Below, piece by piece: positions 55,529 to 64,000 of a DNA stretch of 64,000 nt; the stretch's first letter is position 1, and the number at the start of each line of letters is the position of its first letter. The notes beneath the pieces are model-generated. The model was given only the letters and a program-made list of their open reading frames with translations, searched no databases and was not told where the DNA came from. The position numbers and the translations under genes are program-made. Origin of the DNA: JAVVUJ01 sp964461765 (lineage in GTDB: Bacteria; Bacillota; Clostridia; Peptostreptococcales; Anaerovoracaceae); NCBI GenBank assembly GCA_964461765.1, contig CAYWVS010000005.1, forward strand, positions 1-64,000, given 5' to 3'.

Positions 55529-56605
55529 ATGAGCGAAAAGGTATTAATGAAAGGCAATGAAGCCTTTGCAGAGGCGGCCATAAGAAGTGGATGCCGCTTT
55601 TACTTCGGCTATCCTATCACACCTCAGAACGAAATTACCGAATACATGTCCAGAGAACTTCCAAAGAATGGGGGAAGCTTCGTCCAGGCAGAAAGTGAAG
55701 TAGCTGCCATCAACATGGCTTACGGCGGTGCTGTAGCAGGCGGAAGGGTGTTGGTTTCGTCCTCATCCCCGGGTATTGCATTGATGCAGGAGGGCTTTTC
55801 CTTCCTAGCATCTACAGAATTGCCGTTGGTCATACTAAATATCTCCAGAGGAGGTCCGGGAATCGGCACCATCCAGCCCGGTCAAGCGGATTATTATCAG
55901 GCTACCCGTGGAGGAGGAAACGGGGATTATCACGTTTTCGTGCTGGCACCCTCATCTATCCAGGAAGCCGTCGACATGATGGAGGAAGCCTATAGAATTG
56001 CCGATGAATATAGAAATCCAGTCATGATTTTAGCAGATGGTGTTTTAGGTCAAATGATGGAACCAGTGGTTTTGCCGGAAAAAAAGCCGGGTCTTGAATC
56101 CGGTGAGATTGAGAAAGTGAAGCCCTGGGCATTAACCGGACACGAAAACAAAAGACCTCATAATGTAGTGAAATCCTTATATCTCAAACCGGAGTTGTTA
56201 GAAACTCGAATTTGGGAAATCAGCAAAAAATACATAAAAGCAAAAAAAGAATTAGTAAAACATGAGTCCTACAACTTGCAGGATGCAGAAGTGGTTTTGG
56301 TAGCATACGGTATCAGCGCCCGAATCGCAAAGGATGCAATAGAAATTTTGGCTGCCGACGGAATAAAAGCCGGTATGATTAGACCCATCAGCTTATGGCC
56401 ATTTCCATATGATGCATTTGATGAAATACAGGACACTACCAAAGCAGTGGTATCTGTGGAGTTAAGCATGGGCCAAATGATGGATGATATCAAAATCGGT
56501 TGTAAAGGTAGATTTCCGGTTTCTCTTTCCAATAAGGTGGGAGGCATTATCATCACACCTCCTGAAATTGCACAGGATGTAAAACGTATATTGGAGGTGA
56601 AATAA
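55529..56605 (+). CDS. 2-oxoacid:ferredoxin oxidoreductase alpha subunit (VorB-like)
   Basis: A 358-residue subunit with the conserved GYPITPQNEITEYMSRELP, QAESEVAAINMAYG and SSSPGIALMQEG segments. This wording is typical of subunits labelled VorB (3-methyl-2-oxobutanoate:ferredoxin oxidoreductase). With the other subunits it oxidises a 2-oxoacid with CoA to acyl-CoA and CO2, reducing ferredoxin. Because panB in reverse yields 2-oxoisovalerate, that is the probable substrate. 2-Oxoglutarate cannot be excluded by eye. Confidence 0.9.
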   Translation: MSEKVLMKGNEAFAEAAIRSGCRFYFGYPITPQNEITEYMSRELPKNGGSFVQAESEVAAINMAYGGAVAGGRVLVSSSSPGIALMQEGFSFLASTELPLVILNISRGGPGIGTIQPGQADYYQATRGGGNGDYHVFVLAPSSIQEAVDMMEEAYRIADEYRNPVMILADGVLGQMMEPVVLPEKKPGLESGEIEKVKPWALTGHENKRPHNVVKSLYLKPELLETRIWEISKKYIKAKKELVKHESYNLQDAEVVLVAYGISARIAKDAIEILAADGIKAGMIRPISLWPFPYDAFDEIQDTTKAVVSVELSMGQMMDDIKIGCKGRFPVSLSNKVGGIIITPPEIAQDVKRILEVK

Positions 56606-57352
56606 ATGAAAACTGTATTTGAATTTACAAAAGGGATGCTGCCGGAAGAAACCTCCTATTGCCCCGGTTGTACCCACGGCATCTCCCACAGACTGGTGAT
56701 GGAGGTGGTGGAAGAGTCCGGAAAACTGGGAAGCACCATTGGTGTAGCTCCCGTAGGTTGCAGTATTTTGGCTCATCAGTTCATGAATGTGGATATGTGC
56801 GAATCCGCGCACGGAAGAGCACCGGCGGTGGCTACGGGAATCAGAAGGGTTCATCCAGAGAAAACCGTGTTTACTTATCAAGGTGACGGAGATTTGGCTT
56901 CCATCGGAACAGCAGAGATTATTCATGCCGCTCAAAGGGGAGAAAAATTTACCACCATCTTTATCAACAATGCTATCTATGGCATGACGGGTGGGCAAAT
57001 GGCACCTACCACGTTACTTGGTCAAAAAACCACCACAACCCAAGGAGGGAGACAAGAAGAAATTTCCGGTAAACCAATGAGAATGTCTGAATTGATCGCT
57101 ACCATAGGTGGGGCTGTATTTGTGGAGAGAGTGTCCTTAGATACTCCTGCAAACGTGAGAAAAGCAAAAAAAGCCATGGAGAAGGCTTTTAAGGTTCAGG
57201 AAATGAAACTGGGATTCAGCTTTGTGGAAGTATTGTCCACTTGTCCCACAAACTGGGGAATAGACCCTGTGAAATCCCTGGATTGGCTGAGAGAAAACTT
57301 AATCCCATATTATCCGTTAGGAAATTTCAAATGTCCTGAGGAGGTGAAATAA
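56606..57352 (+). CDS. 2-oxoacid:ferredoxin oxidoreductase beta subunit (thiamine diphosphate)
   Basis: A 248-residue subunit that binds thiamine diphosphate: CPGC (19-22), the GDGD motif (93-96) in YQGDGDLASIGTAE, and NNAIYGMTGGQ. Its start directly follows the alpha stop and its own stop overlaps the gamma start (TAATG), so the subunits are made in fixed ratio. Confidence 0.92.
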   Translation: MKTVFEFTKGMLPEETSYCPGCTHGISHRLVMEVVEESGKLGSTIGVAPVGCSILAHQFMNVDMCESAHGRAPAVATGIRRVHPEKTVFTYQGDGDLASIGTAEIIHAAQRGEKFTTIFINNAIYGMTGGQMAPTTLLGQKTTTTQGGRQEEISGKPMRMSELIATIGGAVFVERVSLDTPANVRKAKKAMEKAFKVQEMKLGFSFVEVLSTCPTNWGIDPVKSLDWLRENLIPYYPLGNFKCPEEVK

Positions 57353-57882
57353 TGGCTACACATAAATTGATCATTGCTGGTTTTGGTGGGCAGGGGGTTT
57401 TACTGATCGGACAGATGATCGCCTATGCCGGAATGATAGAAGGGAAGGAAGTTACATGGATGCCCGCCTACGGTCCGGAAATGAGAGGGGGTACCGCTAA
57501 CTGTACGGTGATTGTTTCTGACAAGGAGATCAGTTCACCCATCGTGACGGAGGCTACCGCTATCGTTGCCATGAATACACCATCCCTTCACAAATTTGAA
57601 CCTCTTGTAAAACCGGGTGAAAAGCTGTTTATCAACAGCTCACTGATTACCGATAAAGCTTCAAGACAGGATGTGGAAGTATTTTACGTTGATGCCAATG
57701 AGATAGCCGTTGAACTAAAAAATGATAAAGTCTCTAACATGGTAGTCTTAGGGGCAATCGTGCAGAAAACCGGCGTCGTTCAGATGGAAAGCATAGAAAA
57801 GGTAATGGAAAAACTTTTTACCGGTAACAAAGCAAAATTGCTACCGTTGAATAAAAAGGCGTTGACAGCTTGGAAGGCATAA
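57352..57882 (+). CDS. 2-oxoacid:ferredoxin oxidoreductase gamma subunit
   Basis: A 176-residue subunit with the family opening IIAGFGGQGVLLIGQMIAYA and WMPAYGPEMRGGTANC. It completes the four-part enzyme; the gamma domain takes part in CoA binding in related enzymes. Last gene of the oxidoreductase set, 30 bp before the symporter genes. Confidence 0.92.
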   Translation: MATHKLIIAGFGGQGVLLIGQMIAYAGMIEGKEVTWMPAYGPEMRGGTANCTVIVSDKEISSPIVTEATAIVAMNTPSLHKFEPLVKPGEKLFINSSLITDKASRQDVEVFYVDANEIAVELKNDKVSNMVVLGAIVQKTGVVQMESIEKVMEKLFTGNKAKLLPLNKKALTAWKA

Positions 57883-57912
57883 TAGTGGTTATTGCGTGAA
57901 AGGAGGTAGATC

Positions 57913-58227
57913 ATGAAACTTTCTGAAAGGGAAATGAACATCCAGATTAAAAAAGAGGCACTGATTTCCATCGGTCTCTACATTGCCTTTTTCCTTTGGT
58001 GGTATTTTACCGGATATGGACTTGGCTCGGGAGATCCAAAAAGCTTCACTTATGTAATGGGATTGCCCATGTGGTTCTTTATGAGCTGTGTCATGGGATA
58101 CGTACTGTTCTCCATTGCCGTAATCGTTGTGGTAAAAACTTGCTTTAAGAATTTTGAACTGGGGGAAGAGGCAGTAGATCCGGAGGAAACAAAAGAAGCC
58201 ATTGCTTCAGAGAAAGGAGGGAACTAA
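57913..58227 (+). CDS. YhdT-like (DUF997) small membrane protein
   Basis: A two-helix protein of 104 residues (about 16-36 and 53-78). It has KKEALISIGLYIAFFLWWYFTGYG and an acidic tail. In Enterobacteria the relative yhdT lies directly before panF, the sodium/pantothenate symporter. Here also it is fused in order to a symporter gene, with the next ATG right after its stop. It is probably an accessory subunit of that carrier. Confidence 0.8.
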   Translation: MKLSEREMNIQIKKEALISIGLYIAFFLWWYFTGYGLGSGDPKSFTYVMGLPMWFFMSCVMGYVLFSIAVIVVVKTCFKNFELGEEAVDPEETKEAIASEKGGN

Positions 58228-59748
58228 ATGTCATATACAGCCATACTTTTGACGGTTTTGGTTCTCTATCTCATTGCAAACATGGCAATCGGACTTTATG
58301 TCAGTAATAGACAATCAAAACTAGATTCAGAAAAAGGATTTATTAACAATTATTTTATAGGCGGAAGGTCTATGGGTGGTTTGGTATTGGCTATGACGTT
58401 GATTGCAACCTTTACCAGTGCCAGCAGCTTCGTAGGTGGACCAGGAGTGGCTTATTCAAAAGGTTTAGTATGGGTTTACTTATCCATGATTCAAGTTCCT
58501 ACAGCCTTCATTATTCTCGGTATTTTAGGGAAAAAATTTGCGATTATATCCAGAAAAACCAATGCAGTTACTGTAACAGATTATTTGAGAGCCAGATATA
58601 AATCACCTGTGGTGGTTATATTGGCATCCTTGGCCTTAGTTGGTTTCTTTATCGCTCAAATGATGTCACAGTTCATCGGCGGAGCTGTACTTTTCCAGAC
58701 TGTAACAGGTCTCTCCTACATTTGGGGATTGGTACTCTTTGGATTGGTAGTAATTATCTACACCACCATCGGAGGGTTCAAGGCGGTAACAACTACGGAT
58801 ACCATCCAAGGACTTATCATGGTGCTTGGAGGATTCATCATCCTATTCACCATCATCGGCGTCGCAGGTGGCTTTGATAATCTGGTAAACACCATGCACG
58901 AAGTTAAGCCTGAGTGGGCAGATCCATATGGAGGGGGAACTACTCCAAAGCCATACTTGATGTCATTTTGGGTACTAGTAGGCATCGGGGTTCTGGGTTT
59001 ACCTCAAACAGCAGTTAGAGGAATGGGATTTAAGGATACAAAATCTTTACATAATGCCATGATCTACGGTACTGTAGTAGTTGGATTCCTCATGTTAGTT
59101 ATGCATATTTCCGGTGCATTTGCCCCTGCCATCCTTACGTTAGCAGAAGGTCAAACCACAGATTATGTAATTCCTACCATTGTTTTAAATTATATGAACC
59201 CGGTAGTAGCAGGACTCTTCATTGCTGCACCTCTGTCAGCAGTAATGTCTACAGTTTCTTCACTTTTGATCTTGGCATCTGCCGCCATCGTAAAGGACTT
59301 ATACATGAATTACGTGGTAAAGGATAAAGAAGTTAAGAAAACCGAATCCTTCCAGAAAAAAATTGGTATGCTCAGTATGGGAAGCACCCTTTTAATCGGT
59401 TTGATCGTATTTGTATTTACCATCAACCCACCTGACCTCATCGTTTGGATCAACCTTTTTGCCATGGGTGGATTAGAGTGTGCATTCCTTTGCCCCATTT
59501 TATTTGGTCTCTATTGGAAAAAGGCAAATGCCACCGGTGCTATTTGCTCCATTATCTTAGGAATCGGTTGTTTCCTTTGTTTGAGCAACTATGCCGCTTG
59601 GTTTGGCAATGGCACTCCATTCAGCTTCTTTGGCATGACCCCAATCGTTCCTTCCATTCTCTTTACCATTGCAGTATTTGTAATCGCCAGCTTAGTAGGT
59701 AAAAAGCCGGATGAAGAGACATTGGAGCTGTTCTTCAGTGAAAAATAA
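58228..59748 (+). CDS. panF: Sodium:solute symporter, PanF (pantothenate) type
   Basis: A 13-helix SSS-family carrier of 506 residues, with GGRSMGGLVLAMTLIATF, SASSFVGGPG and the conserved GFKAVTTTDTIQG. Together with the DUF997 protein before it, the pair has the yhdT-panF layout, which makes pantothenate import the leading reading. The same family also carries proline, sugars and other acids, so the symbol is provisional. AAAGGAGGG lies at its start. Confidence 0.78.
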   Translation: MSYTAILLTVLVLYLIANMAIGLYVSNRQSKLDSEKGFINNYFIGGRSMGGLVLAMTLIATFTSASSFVGGPGVAYSKGLVWVYLSMIQVPTAFIILGILGKKFAIISRKTNAVTVTDYLRARYKSPVVVILASLALVGFFIAQMMSQFIGGAVLFQTVTGLSYIWGLVLFGLVVIIYTTIGGFKAVTTTDTIQGLIMVLGGFIILFTIIGVAGGFDNLVNTMHEVKPEWADPYGGGTTPKPYLMSFWVLVGIGVLGLPQTAVRGMGFKDTKSLHNAMIYGTVVVGFLMLVMHISGAFAPAILTLAEGQTTDYVIPTIVLNYMNPVVAGLFIAAPLSAVMSTVSSLLILASAAIVKDLYMNYVVKDKEVKKTESFQKKIGMLSMGSTLLIGLIVFVFTINPPDLIVWINLFAMGGLECAFLCPILFGLYWKKANATGAICSIILGIGCFLCLSNYAAWFGNGTPFSFFGMTPIVPSILFTIAVFVIASLVGKKPDEETLELFFSEK

Positions 59749-59766
59749 ATTACCTTAATTATGTGG

Positions 59767-59791
59767 TTCCCGAGGTGATAATCCTCGGGAA
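59767..59791 (+). terminator. Hairpin between symporter and amidohydrolase genes
   Basis: A perfect 9-bp stem TTCCCGAGG (59767-59775) with CCTCGGGAA (59783-59791). The T-tract is poor, so it may only reduce expression of the genes after it. Confidence 0.5.
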
Positions 59792-59824
59792 ATTTCCAAT
59801 TAAGTGAGGATAAGGAGATAGCAC

Positions 59825-61474
59825 ATGAATTTCGATTATTCCTATGTGGATACCGTGTTTAAGAATGGCAAAGTCATTACTGTAGATAAAGAAGATACTT
59901 TAGCTCAGGCAGTAGGCATAAAGGGAAACAAAATTGTTTTTGTAGGATCTGATGCAGATGTGGATAAGCTTATAGATGAAAAGACAAAGATCATAAACTT
60001 AGAGGGAAAAACTCTAATGCCGGGATTAATTGACTCACATTATCATCCCATCTTAAATGGACTTTTGGGAAAAGAACCTGATGCTGCCATGATAGATACT
60101 TTTTTCGATAATTGTAAATCCTTAAAAGAACTCTTTGATTTGCTGAAAAAAGCTGTGGCTTTAAAGAAACCGGGACAGTGGGTTTCCATGATGGGTTATG
60201 AGCCCTTACTTTTGCCAGAGCAACGACATCCTACCATTGAAGAACTGGATGAAATCGCCCCAAACAACCCCGTTCATTGTATGCACGGTGGCGGTCACAT
60301 CTGCATGTATAATTCAAAGGCTTTAGAGTATTTGGAAGTTTTTAAACCTGAAGATGCTGAAAAATACCCTGAGGACGAAGTGGAAGTTATTGAGGGAAAA
60401 TTAACGGGCATGGTACGTGGACACACCCATTTTTGGCTTTGGGGTAAGGTGGAATATTCAGAGGAAGATCAAGCCAAGGCGGCTATGAAATCCTACAGGC
60501 ACTGTTTGGAGAATGGGATTACCTCTGTTCACGACACGGGAGAATGTGGAAAAACCTCTTATCATATCATGCAAAAGCTTTGCAGAAGCAGAACCTTTAA
60601 AGTTCGTTCCTATATGATGTTTCACAGCATCTTTGGAAAACCTTATTCCATGGAGGACAATGATCACTGGATGAAACTTGGTCTTATGAGCGGTTTAGGG
60701 GATGAATACTTTAAGATGGGTACCTGCAAATTCATGATTGACGGCGGCTCCGGTGGTCCTTCCTGCGCCACCAGAGAACCCTACAGCCACGATCCTACTT
60801 TACCCAGAGAAAAGGGCTGGGAAAGGGAAGAGGTAGCCGAGTACATAAAAAAAATCAATGAAGCCGAATGCCAGGCCTCTGCCCATGCCATAGGGGATTT
60901 AGCCATTGAATACATGGTGGAGGGATATGAAAAAGCTTTTGAAACAAGTCCTCGTCAGGATCTTCGTCATCGTATCGAGCATTGTACTATTGTGGATCAA
61001 GATTTAATCCACAGAATGGCAAAGCTGAACGTATGCCCCAGTGTAAACGTAGGGATGATTCAGAAATTGGGAGCAAACTACCATAAGTTCTATGGGGATC
61101 GCATGAAGTATATTTGTGCCATCCGAAGTATGATAGATGCGGGAGTGATGTGTTCACTTCATAGCGATACACCTTCCGGTCCGGCGGGGTTGGCCCTCAT
61201 CGATGCCGCTGTAAATCGATACGATAGATCGGTGGGATTTCAATGCGATCAGACACAAGCTGTTTCTGTTTTGGAGGCAATTCGCTGTGCCACCTACAAC
61301 AGTGCTTACGGAGCCTTTGAGGAAAACATCAAAGGAAGCTTGGAGGTAGGTAAGCTAGCGGATATGATCGTTTTATCCGATGATATTTTGTCCATTCCCA
61401 ACATGGAAATCGGAAACTTGAAGGTGGAACTGACTATGATTGACGGCGAGATATTATATACTAAGGATAAATAA
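59825..61474 (+). CDS. Amidohydrolase family 3 (YtcJ-like); candidate pantothenase
   Basis: A metal-dependent amidohydrolase of 549 residues. Metal ligands are H72 and H74 in DSHYHP, with further motifs GGGHICMYN, VHDTGECG, SAHAIGDLA, HRIEHC and the Asp in HSDTPSGPAG. The family cuts C-N bonds of amides and formamides, but the sequence does not name the substrate. Between a pantothenate-type symporter and pantoate-breaking enzymes, hydrolysis of an amide such as pantothenate is a reasonable inference. Ribosome site AAGGAG precedes the ATG. Confidence 0.85.
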   Translation: MNFDYSYVDTVFKNGKVITVDKEDTLAQAVGIKGNKIVFVGSDADVDKLIDEKTKIINLEGKTLMPGLIDSHYHPILNGLLGKEPDAAMIDTFFDNCKSLKELFDLLKKAVALKKPGQWVSMMGYEPLLLPEQRHPTIEELDEIAPNNPVHCMHGGGHICMYNSKALEYLEVFKPEDAEKYPEDEVEVIEGKLTGMVRGHTHFWLWGKVEYSEEDQAKAAMKSYRHCLENGITSVHDTGECGKTSYHIMQKLCRSRTFKVRSYMMFHSIFGKPYSMEDNDHWMKLGLMSGLGDEYFKMGTCKFMIDGGSGGPSCATREPYSHDPTLPREKGWEREEVAEYIKKINEAECQASAHAIGDLAIEYMVEGYEKAFETSPRQDLRHRIEHCTIVDQDLIHRMAKLNVCPSVNVGMIQKLGANYHKFYGDRMKYICAIRSMIDAGVMCSLHSDTPSGPAGLALIDAAVNRYDRSVGFQCDQTQAVSVLEAIRCATYNSAYGAFEENIKGSLEVGKLADMIVLSDDILSIPNMEIGNLKVELTMIDGEILYTKDK

Positions 61475-61656
61475 TTTGCTAAAATGATTGATTTTAAAAA
61501 AAATCAAAGACAAATTTTAAAAGATTTATTTTTAATAAGTATTTATCTTCGTCGAATCTCTTTACATTTTTTTATTTTTATGATAATAAATAATCAGAAT
61601 TATTCATTATCTATCTTTTTAAAGGTGACGTAACAGTCAGAACTATGTAAACTAAT
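61475..61656. other. AT-rich spacer before the OPT gene
   Basis: Contains a weak hairpin TTGATTTT (61488-61495) with AAAATCAA (61500-61507) right after the amidohydrolase stop, then very AT-rich sequence. It may hold a separate promoter, but I see no convincing pair of boxes. Confidence 0.35.
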
Positions 61657-61674
61657 TTGAAGGGAGAAAAGAAA

Positions 61675-63363
61675 ATGTCTGAAGAAAACAAAGGGCAGAT
61701 GGAAGCAGGAAAAGGAATTAAATACGCAGCTTCCTTCAGTCAACAACTGACCGTTCGAGGTATGATCATCGGTGCAGTAGGAGCGGTGATTCTCACCATG
61801 AGTTCCATGTATGTGGCTTTAAAACTGGGGGCATTGCCTTGGCCAATTATCTTTGTAGCCTTAGTTTCCATGTTTTTCTTAAAAGCCTTCGGGAACACCA
61901 ACATCAATGAAATCAACGTAACTCACACGGTTATGTCTGCCGGAGCAATGACGGCAGGAGGTTTGGCCTTTACCTTACCGGGCATCTATATGCTTGATAA
62001 AAATGCAGATGTAAGTTTGATAAAATTGATCATGGTGGTTTTGGGCGGAGTCATTTTAGGTCTTATTTTTACAGCACTCATTCGTAAATACTTCGTTGTA
62101 ACGAAAGACTTGCCTTATCCCATGGGTCAGGCAGCAGCGGAAACCCTTATCATCGGAGACGAAGGTGGTAAAAAATCCGGAACCTTGTTCATATCTATGG
62201 GTTTGGCTGCAATCTTTACTTTCTTAAGAGACGGAATGCCTGCCTTCCTTGGTAAAACCTTATTTCCTGCGGCATCATTGAACTCTAAGATGATGGCATA
62301 CGGATCCTTAGCAGGTCTCTGGTATTCACCCATGTTGATTTCTATCGGATTTATCATTGGACCTGTATTTATCGGAATATGGTTCTTAGGAGGCTTGATC
62401 GGTGACTTCGGTATCTTGGTAGGAGGTACAGAATTAGGTTGGTGGGATGGAGCCACGGCTGCTGCCATTAAATCTTCACTGGGAATCGGTCTTATGGTGG
62501 GTACAGGTATCGGTATCATCGTAAAGGGGATTTTGCCTAAGGCCAAAGAAATCTTTGGACCTATGTTTAGCAAGGATGCTATGAAAGATGGTTTTGTAGA
62601 TTTGAGATGGGCACCCATCGTCATGGCACTTTTAGCAGCTCTATATACCGTTATATGTGGTATGCCTATCGTGGCAAGCATCATCACCATTTTAGGTGTT
62701 TGGTTGGCTACCTCCATGTCTGCACAGATCGTAGGACAGACAGGAATCAACCCTATGGAAGTGTTTGGAATAATAGTGCTTTTAGCTGCAAAAGCTGCTT
62801 CCAGTATCGGTCAGACGGAAGCCTTTTTCGTAGCCGCAGTAGTAGCTATCGCCTGTGGTTTGGCCGGTGACGTCATGAATGACTTCAAGGCCGGACATAT
62901 CCTTAAGTCTGATCCAAAAGCACAGTGGTTGGGAGAATGCTTAGGTGGATTGATCGGTGCCTTTGTTTCCATAGGAGTATTTTATGTAATCCTAACGGCA
63001 TATGGACCTGAAGCTTTCGGAAATCCTGAAATGTTTGTAGCTCCTCAAGCAGGTGCTGTAGCAGCCATGGTTGGAGGAATTCCTCATATGACTTCCTTCT
63101 TAATTGGACTGGTAGCAGGTACAGTTCTCTACTGTGTGAACTTCCCCGTAATGACCTTAGGTTTGGGAGTATACCTGCCATTTTACTTATCAGCCACAGC
63201 TTTTGTGGGCGGTCTTTTACGCTTTATCGTGCAGAAAGCAGCTCCTGAGTTTGAAAAGAAGGGCACAGGAACCATTATTGCTTCCGGATTGTTGGGGGGA
63301 GAAGCTGTAATCGGCGTTATCATCGCATTAGTTCAAGCAATTCCTGCTTTAATGGCTATTTAA
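61675..63363 (+). CDS. OPT-family oligopeptide transporter
   Basis: A membrane protein of 562 residues with 14 or more helices. It shows the family N-terminus QLTVRGMIIGAVGAVILTMSSMYVALKLG, the helix pattern KDLPYPMGQAAAETLI and GQTGINPMEVFGI. OPT carriers import peptides and peptide-like compounds by proton symport. The start is ATG 61675 with AAGGGAG. With a P1 peptidase following, it may bring in beta-alanyl or other small peptides. Substrate not resolved. Confidence 0.9.
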   Translation: MSEENKGQMEAGKGIKYAASFSQQLTVRGMIIGAVGAVILTMSSMYVALKLGALPWPIIFVALVSMFFLKAFGNTNINEINVTHTVMSAGAMTAGGLAFTLPGIYMLDKNADVSLIKLIMVVLGGVILGLIFTALIRKYFVVTKDLPYPMGQAAAETLIIGDEGGKKSGTLFISMGLAAIFTFLRDGMPAFLGKTLFPAASLNSKMMAYGSLAGLWYSPMLISIGFIIGPVFIGIWFLGGLIGDFGILVGGTELGWWDGATAAAIKSSLGIGLMVGTGIGIIVKGILPKAKEIFGPMFSKDAMKDGFVDLRWAPIVMALLAALYTVICGMPIVASIITILGVWLATSMSAQIVGQTGINPMEVFGIIVLLAAKAASSIGQTEAFFVAAVVAIACGLAGDVMNDFKAGHILKSDPKAQWLGECLGGLIGAFVSIGVFYVILTAYGPEAFGNPEMFVAPQAGAVAAMVGGIPHMTSFLIGLVAGTVLYCVNFPVMTLGLGVYLPFYLSATAFVGGLLRFIVQKAAPEFEKKGTGTIIASGLLGGEAVIGVIIALVQAIPALMAI

Positions 63364-63381
63364 ATTAAATATTAACAAATG

Positions 63382-63415
63382 TAAGCTCGGATTTTCTTTG
63401 GAGAATCTGAGCTTA
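63382..63415 (+). terminator. Hairpin after the OPT gene
   Basis: A 15-bp stem (63382-63396 with 63401-63415, two G-U pairs) and loop TTTG, followed by a weak T-tract. It probably ends most transcription, so the peptidase gene may have its own promoter or be read through. Confidence 0.65.
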
Positions 63416-63484
63416 ATTCTAATCAGGTAAATTATATGATATTAGAGATAAGTTAATGAAGCGAAGAACAGATGAGGAATGAAA

Positions 63485-64000
63485 ATGAAAGAAATCAATA
63501 TTTCCGAAATAAAGGGAATTAAAATAGGAAATGCACAGAATTTAGAGGGTGCCACAGGTTGCACTGCCATTATTTGTGAAAAGGGAGCATGGGCCGGTGT
63601 GGATGTTCGAGGAGGTGGACCAGCCTCTCGGGAAACAGAGCTTCTAAAACCGGTAAACATGGTGGAGCAGATTCATGGGGTGATGCTTTCCGGGGGAAGT
63701 GCTTACGGTTTAGCCGCAGGAGATGGTGCTATGGAGTACCTGGAAGAAAAGGGAATCGGATTTGATGTGGCAGTGGCAGTGGTTCCCATCGTCTGCGGTG
63801 CATCTCTTTTCGATCTGGTAGTGGGGGATGCTAAGTGCAGACCGGATAAAGCCATGGGTTATGAGGCCTGCGTCAATGCAGAAAAAAATCAGCCCGAGGA
63901 AGGCAATGCAGGGGCAGGAACTGGGGCTTCTGTAGGCAAGTTTTTGGGTGTGGATAGAATGATGAAGGGTGGTTTAGGCATTTATGCAGCTCAAATCGGA
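63485..64000 (+). CDS. P1-family peptidase (DmpA/BapA type), cut by the window edge
   Basis: The first 172 codons of an N-terminal-nucleophile-type aminopeptidase of the DmpA family, with TGCTAIICEKGAWAGVDVRG, GGPASRETELLKP and HGVMLSGGSAYGLAA. Full-length members self-cleave before a Ser that lies outside this window. Relatives include L-aminopeptidase/D-esterase and beta-peptidyl aminopeptidases that release beta-alanine. That links it loosely to pantothenate, which contains beta-alanine (inference). GAGGA precedes the ATG. Confidence 0.85.
   Translation, partial: MKEINISEIKGIKIGNAQNLEGATGCTAIICEKGAWAGVDVRGGGPASRETELLKPVNMVEQIHGVMLSGGSAYGLAAGDGAMEYLEEKGIGFDVAVAVVPIVCGASLFDLVVGDAKCRPDKAMGYEACVNAEKNQPEEGNAGAGTGASVGKFLGVDRMMKGGLGIYAAQIG

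Noticed and set aside
55297..57882. Oxidoreductase as pyruvate:ferredoxin oxidoreductase
   Set aside because: Subunit order and the VorB-like GYPITPQNEI segment match the KOR/VOR group, and the neighbouring chemistry gives 2-oxoisovalerate.

Overview
The window looks like chromosome of a low-GC, anaerobic, Gram-positive-type bacterium of the class Clostridia. The grounds are AT-rich spacers, strong AGGAGG-type ribosome sites, S-layer-homology proteins, a ferredoxin-linked 2-oxoacid oxidoreductase, a clostridial formate-tetrahydrofolate ligase, a sigma-54 activator and HD-GYP proteins. An amino-acid-fermenting lineage is plausible, but the genus cannot be read from sequence alone. I saw no rRNA, tRNA, CRISPR array, prophage or intact transposase.

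Layout. 1-4098: the end of an off-window unit (terminator), a dispersed palindromic repeat, then an exopolysaccharide operon (initiating sugar transferase and three glycosyltransferases). 4359-12133: cell-surface genes (two SLH proteins, an M23 peptidase) with a GNAT/GIY-YIG fusion on the other strand. 12338-33162: housekeeping and accessory genes. These are a CoA-binding protein, an Smr protein, a SulP permease, a DUF2680/OmpR/histidine-kinase operon, a sirtuin, DinB, two HD-GYP proteins, a TauE exporter, a GntR/ABC operon with a clear operator, an APC permease, a TetR regulator, a drug-type ABC/HlyD operon and a polysaccharide deacetylase. 33505: remains of an AAA ATPase.

33763-39074: a catabolic island. 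A PAS/sigma-54 activator is divergent from a BKACE-family beta-keto acid cleavage enzyme, a ketopantoate-reductase-like dehydrogenase and a BCCT transporter. A well-spaced -24/-12 promoter and two palindromes lie between them. The set suggests use of a quaternary-amine hydroxy or keto acid such as carnitine (inference). 39488-48153: an unusual UvrD-like helicase with acidic repeats, a BspA-like leucine-rich protein, and an amino-acid ABC transporter followed by an ATP-grasp ligase.

48302-64000 is the most interesting region: fhs, folD, a formate-channel homologue, an IclR regulator, panB, panE, a P-loop ATPase, a four-subunit VOR-type oxidoreductase, a YhdT/PanF-like symporter pair, an amidohydrolase, an OPT transporter and a P1 peptidase (cut by the window edge). 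Read together they make a coherent degradative route. Pantothenate (or a related amide) enters through the PanF-like symporter and is hydrolysed to pantoate and beta-alanine. Pantoate is oxidised to ketopantoate by PanE. Reverse PanB gives 2-oxoisovalerate plus methylene-THF. VOR makes isobutyryl-CoA and reduced ferredoxin. FolD and Fhs turn the C1 unit into formate with ATP formation, and the FNT channel releases formate. An IclR/KdgR-like operator sits just downstream of the promoter of the first gene. This pathway is an inference from gene content and order; the individual enzyme families are well recognised.

A family of short palindromic repeats at five places (near 61, 12968, 24981, 42704 and 51721) lies next to gene ends and is not explained by any gene.
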